From Brachybacterium halotolerans (GTDB taxonomy: Bacteria; Actinomycetota; Actinomycetes; Actinomycetales; Dermabacteraceae), in NCBI RefSeq assembly GCF_016623465.1, contig NZ_JAEDAJ010000001.1, forward strand, positions 903,154 through 967,153: a stretch of 64,000 nt of DNA, in the 5' to 3' direction. The notes under the pieces are model-generated. The model was not told where the DNA came from and ran no database searches. It was given only the letters and a program-made list of their open reading frames with translations. Shown here one piece after another: positions 63,861 through 64,000 of the stretch; position 1 is the stretch's first letter, and the number at the start of each line of letters is the position of its first letter. The position numbers and the translations under genes are program-made.

Positions 63861-64000
63861 TCAGTTCGCCGGGGTGCGGGTCTCGGCGCTGATGAACCAG
63901 GCCTGCTGCTCGAGCTTCTCGATGATGCCGTGCAGAATGTCGGCAGAGGTCGGGTCGGCCTCATCGACCTCGTCATGGACGTAGCGCATGCTGCCCACGG
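63861..64000 (-). CDS. dps: Dps family DNA-binding ferritin, C-terminal part
   Basis: The last 45 codons only; the gene continues beyond the window. The visible peptide (VGSMRYVHDEVDEADPTSAD followed by ILHGIIEKLEQQAWFISAET) matches the final helix of Dps-type ferritins, ending HGIxExLEQQxWFxxA. Dps proteins coat DNA and oxidise and store iron with hydrogen peroxide, protecting starved cells. A perfect 13-base hairpin follows the stop. Confidence 0.85.
   Translation of the reverse strand, partial: VGSMRYVHDEVDEADPTSADILHGIIEKLEQQAWFISAETRTPAN

Overview
The window is very GC-rich, tightly packed bacterial DNA with strongly GC-biased third codon positions, many actinobacterial gene families (ROK-controlled sugar ABC operons, DUF6318 lipoproteins, Ltp-domain proteins, an HTH-MurA fusion, a DtxR-type iron box) and several apparently leaderless starts. 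This points to a Micrococcales actinomycete, plausibly Dermabacteraceae/Brachybacterium-like. The genus is inference; there is no rRNA or other phylogenetic marker here. No tRNA, rRNA, CRISPR array or intact insertion sequence was found.

Layout. 1-3.3 kb: HNH endonuclease, Gfo/Idh/MocA oxidoreductase and a ROK repressor. 3.4-11.5 kb: ROK-linked carbohydrate locus (lipoprotein binding protein, two permeases, GH13 glucosidase, an unknown protein, and a GH125 alpha-mannosidase). 11.6-13.4 kb: two exported proteins (PKD-like and DUF6318). 13.5-20.4 kb: aldo/keto reductase, TSUP permease with no canonical start codon, four-carbon acid sugar kinase, YdeI-like protein, aldehyde dehydrogenase and a YdcF-type membrane protein. 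20.6-25.6 kb: two PTS systems, a NagE-like C-B-A protein divergent from an ascorbate-type IIA-IIB plus IIC pair. 25.6-27.8 kb: an intergenic region rich in repeats and palindromes, then an HTH-MurA fusion with a palindromic operator. 27.8-28.6 kb: a nonapeptide-repeat protein and a frame-broken membrane gene. 28.8-36.9 kb: lipoprotein, hydrolase, unknown and Ltp proteins, TPP riboswitch-thiC, Nudix hydrolase, then a lower-GC patch with an HNH restriction-like enzyme, a phage-like zinc protein and a truncated ABC permease. 37-44.8 kb: MFS transporters, esterase, sugar isomerase/epimerase, MocA dehydrogenase and glutaminase. 45.2-51.0 kb: a four-carbon acid sugar cluster (GntP permease, DeoR regulator, OtnC-like aldolase, OtnK-like kinase, and a divergent SAF-domain oxidoreductase). 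51.4-64 kb: amidohydrolase, Fic remnant, RecQ, a frameshifted siderophore-binding protein behind an iron box, AraC regulator, tandem Usp, phosphoesterase, MerR, CPBP protease, acyltransferase-like membrane protein, GH114-like lipoprotein and the 3' end of dps.

How the genes work together. Much of the window is sugar capture: ABC, PTS, MFS and GntP transporters sit beside their hydrolases, kinases, dehydrogenases and local regulators. The most distinctive items are the acid-sugar cluster with an unusual dehydrogenase and a 12-base motif shared by its two promoters, the serine-rich nonapeptide-repeat protein, two ~70-bp intergenic palindromes of unknown class, several short intergenic tandem repeats, and a scatter of single-base frame breaks that may be sequencing errors.
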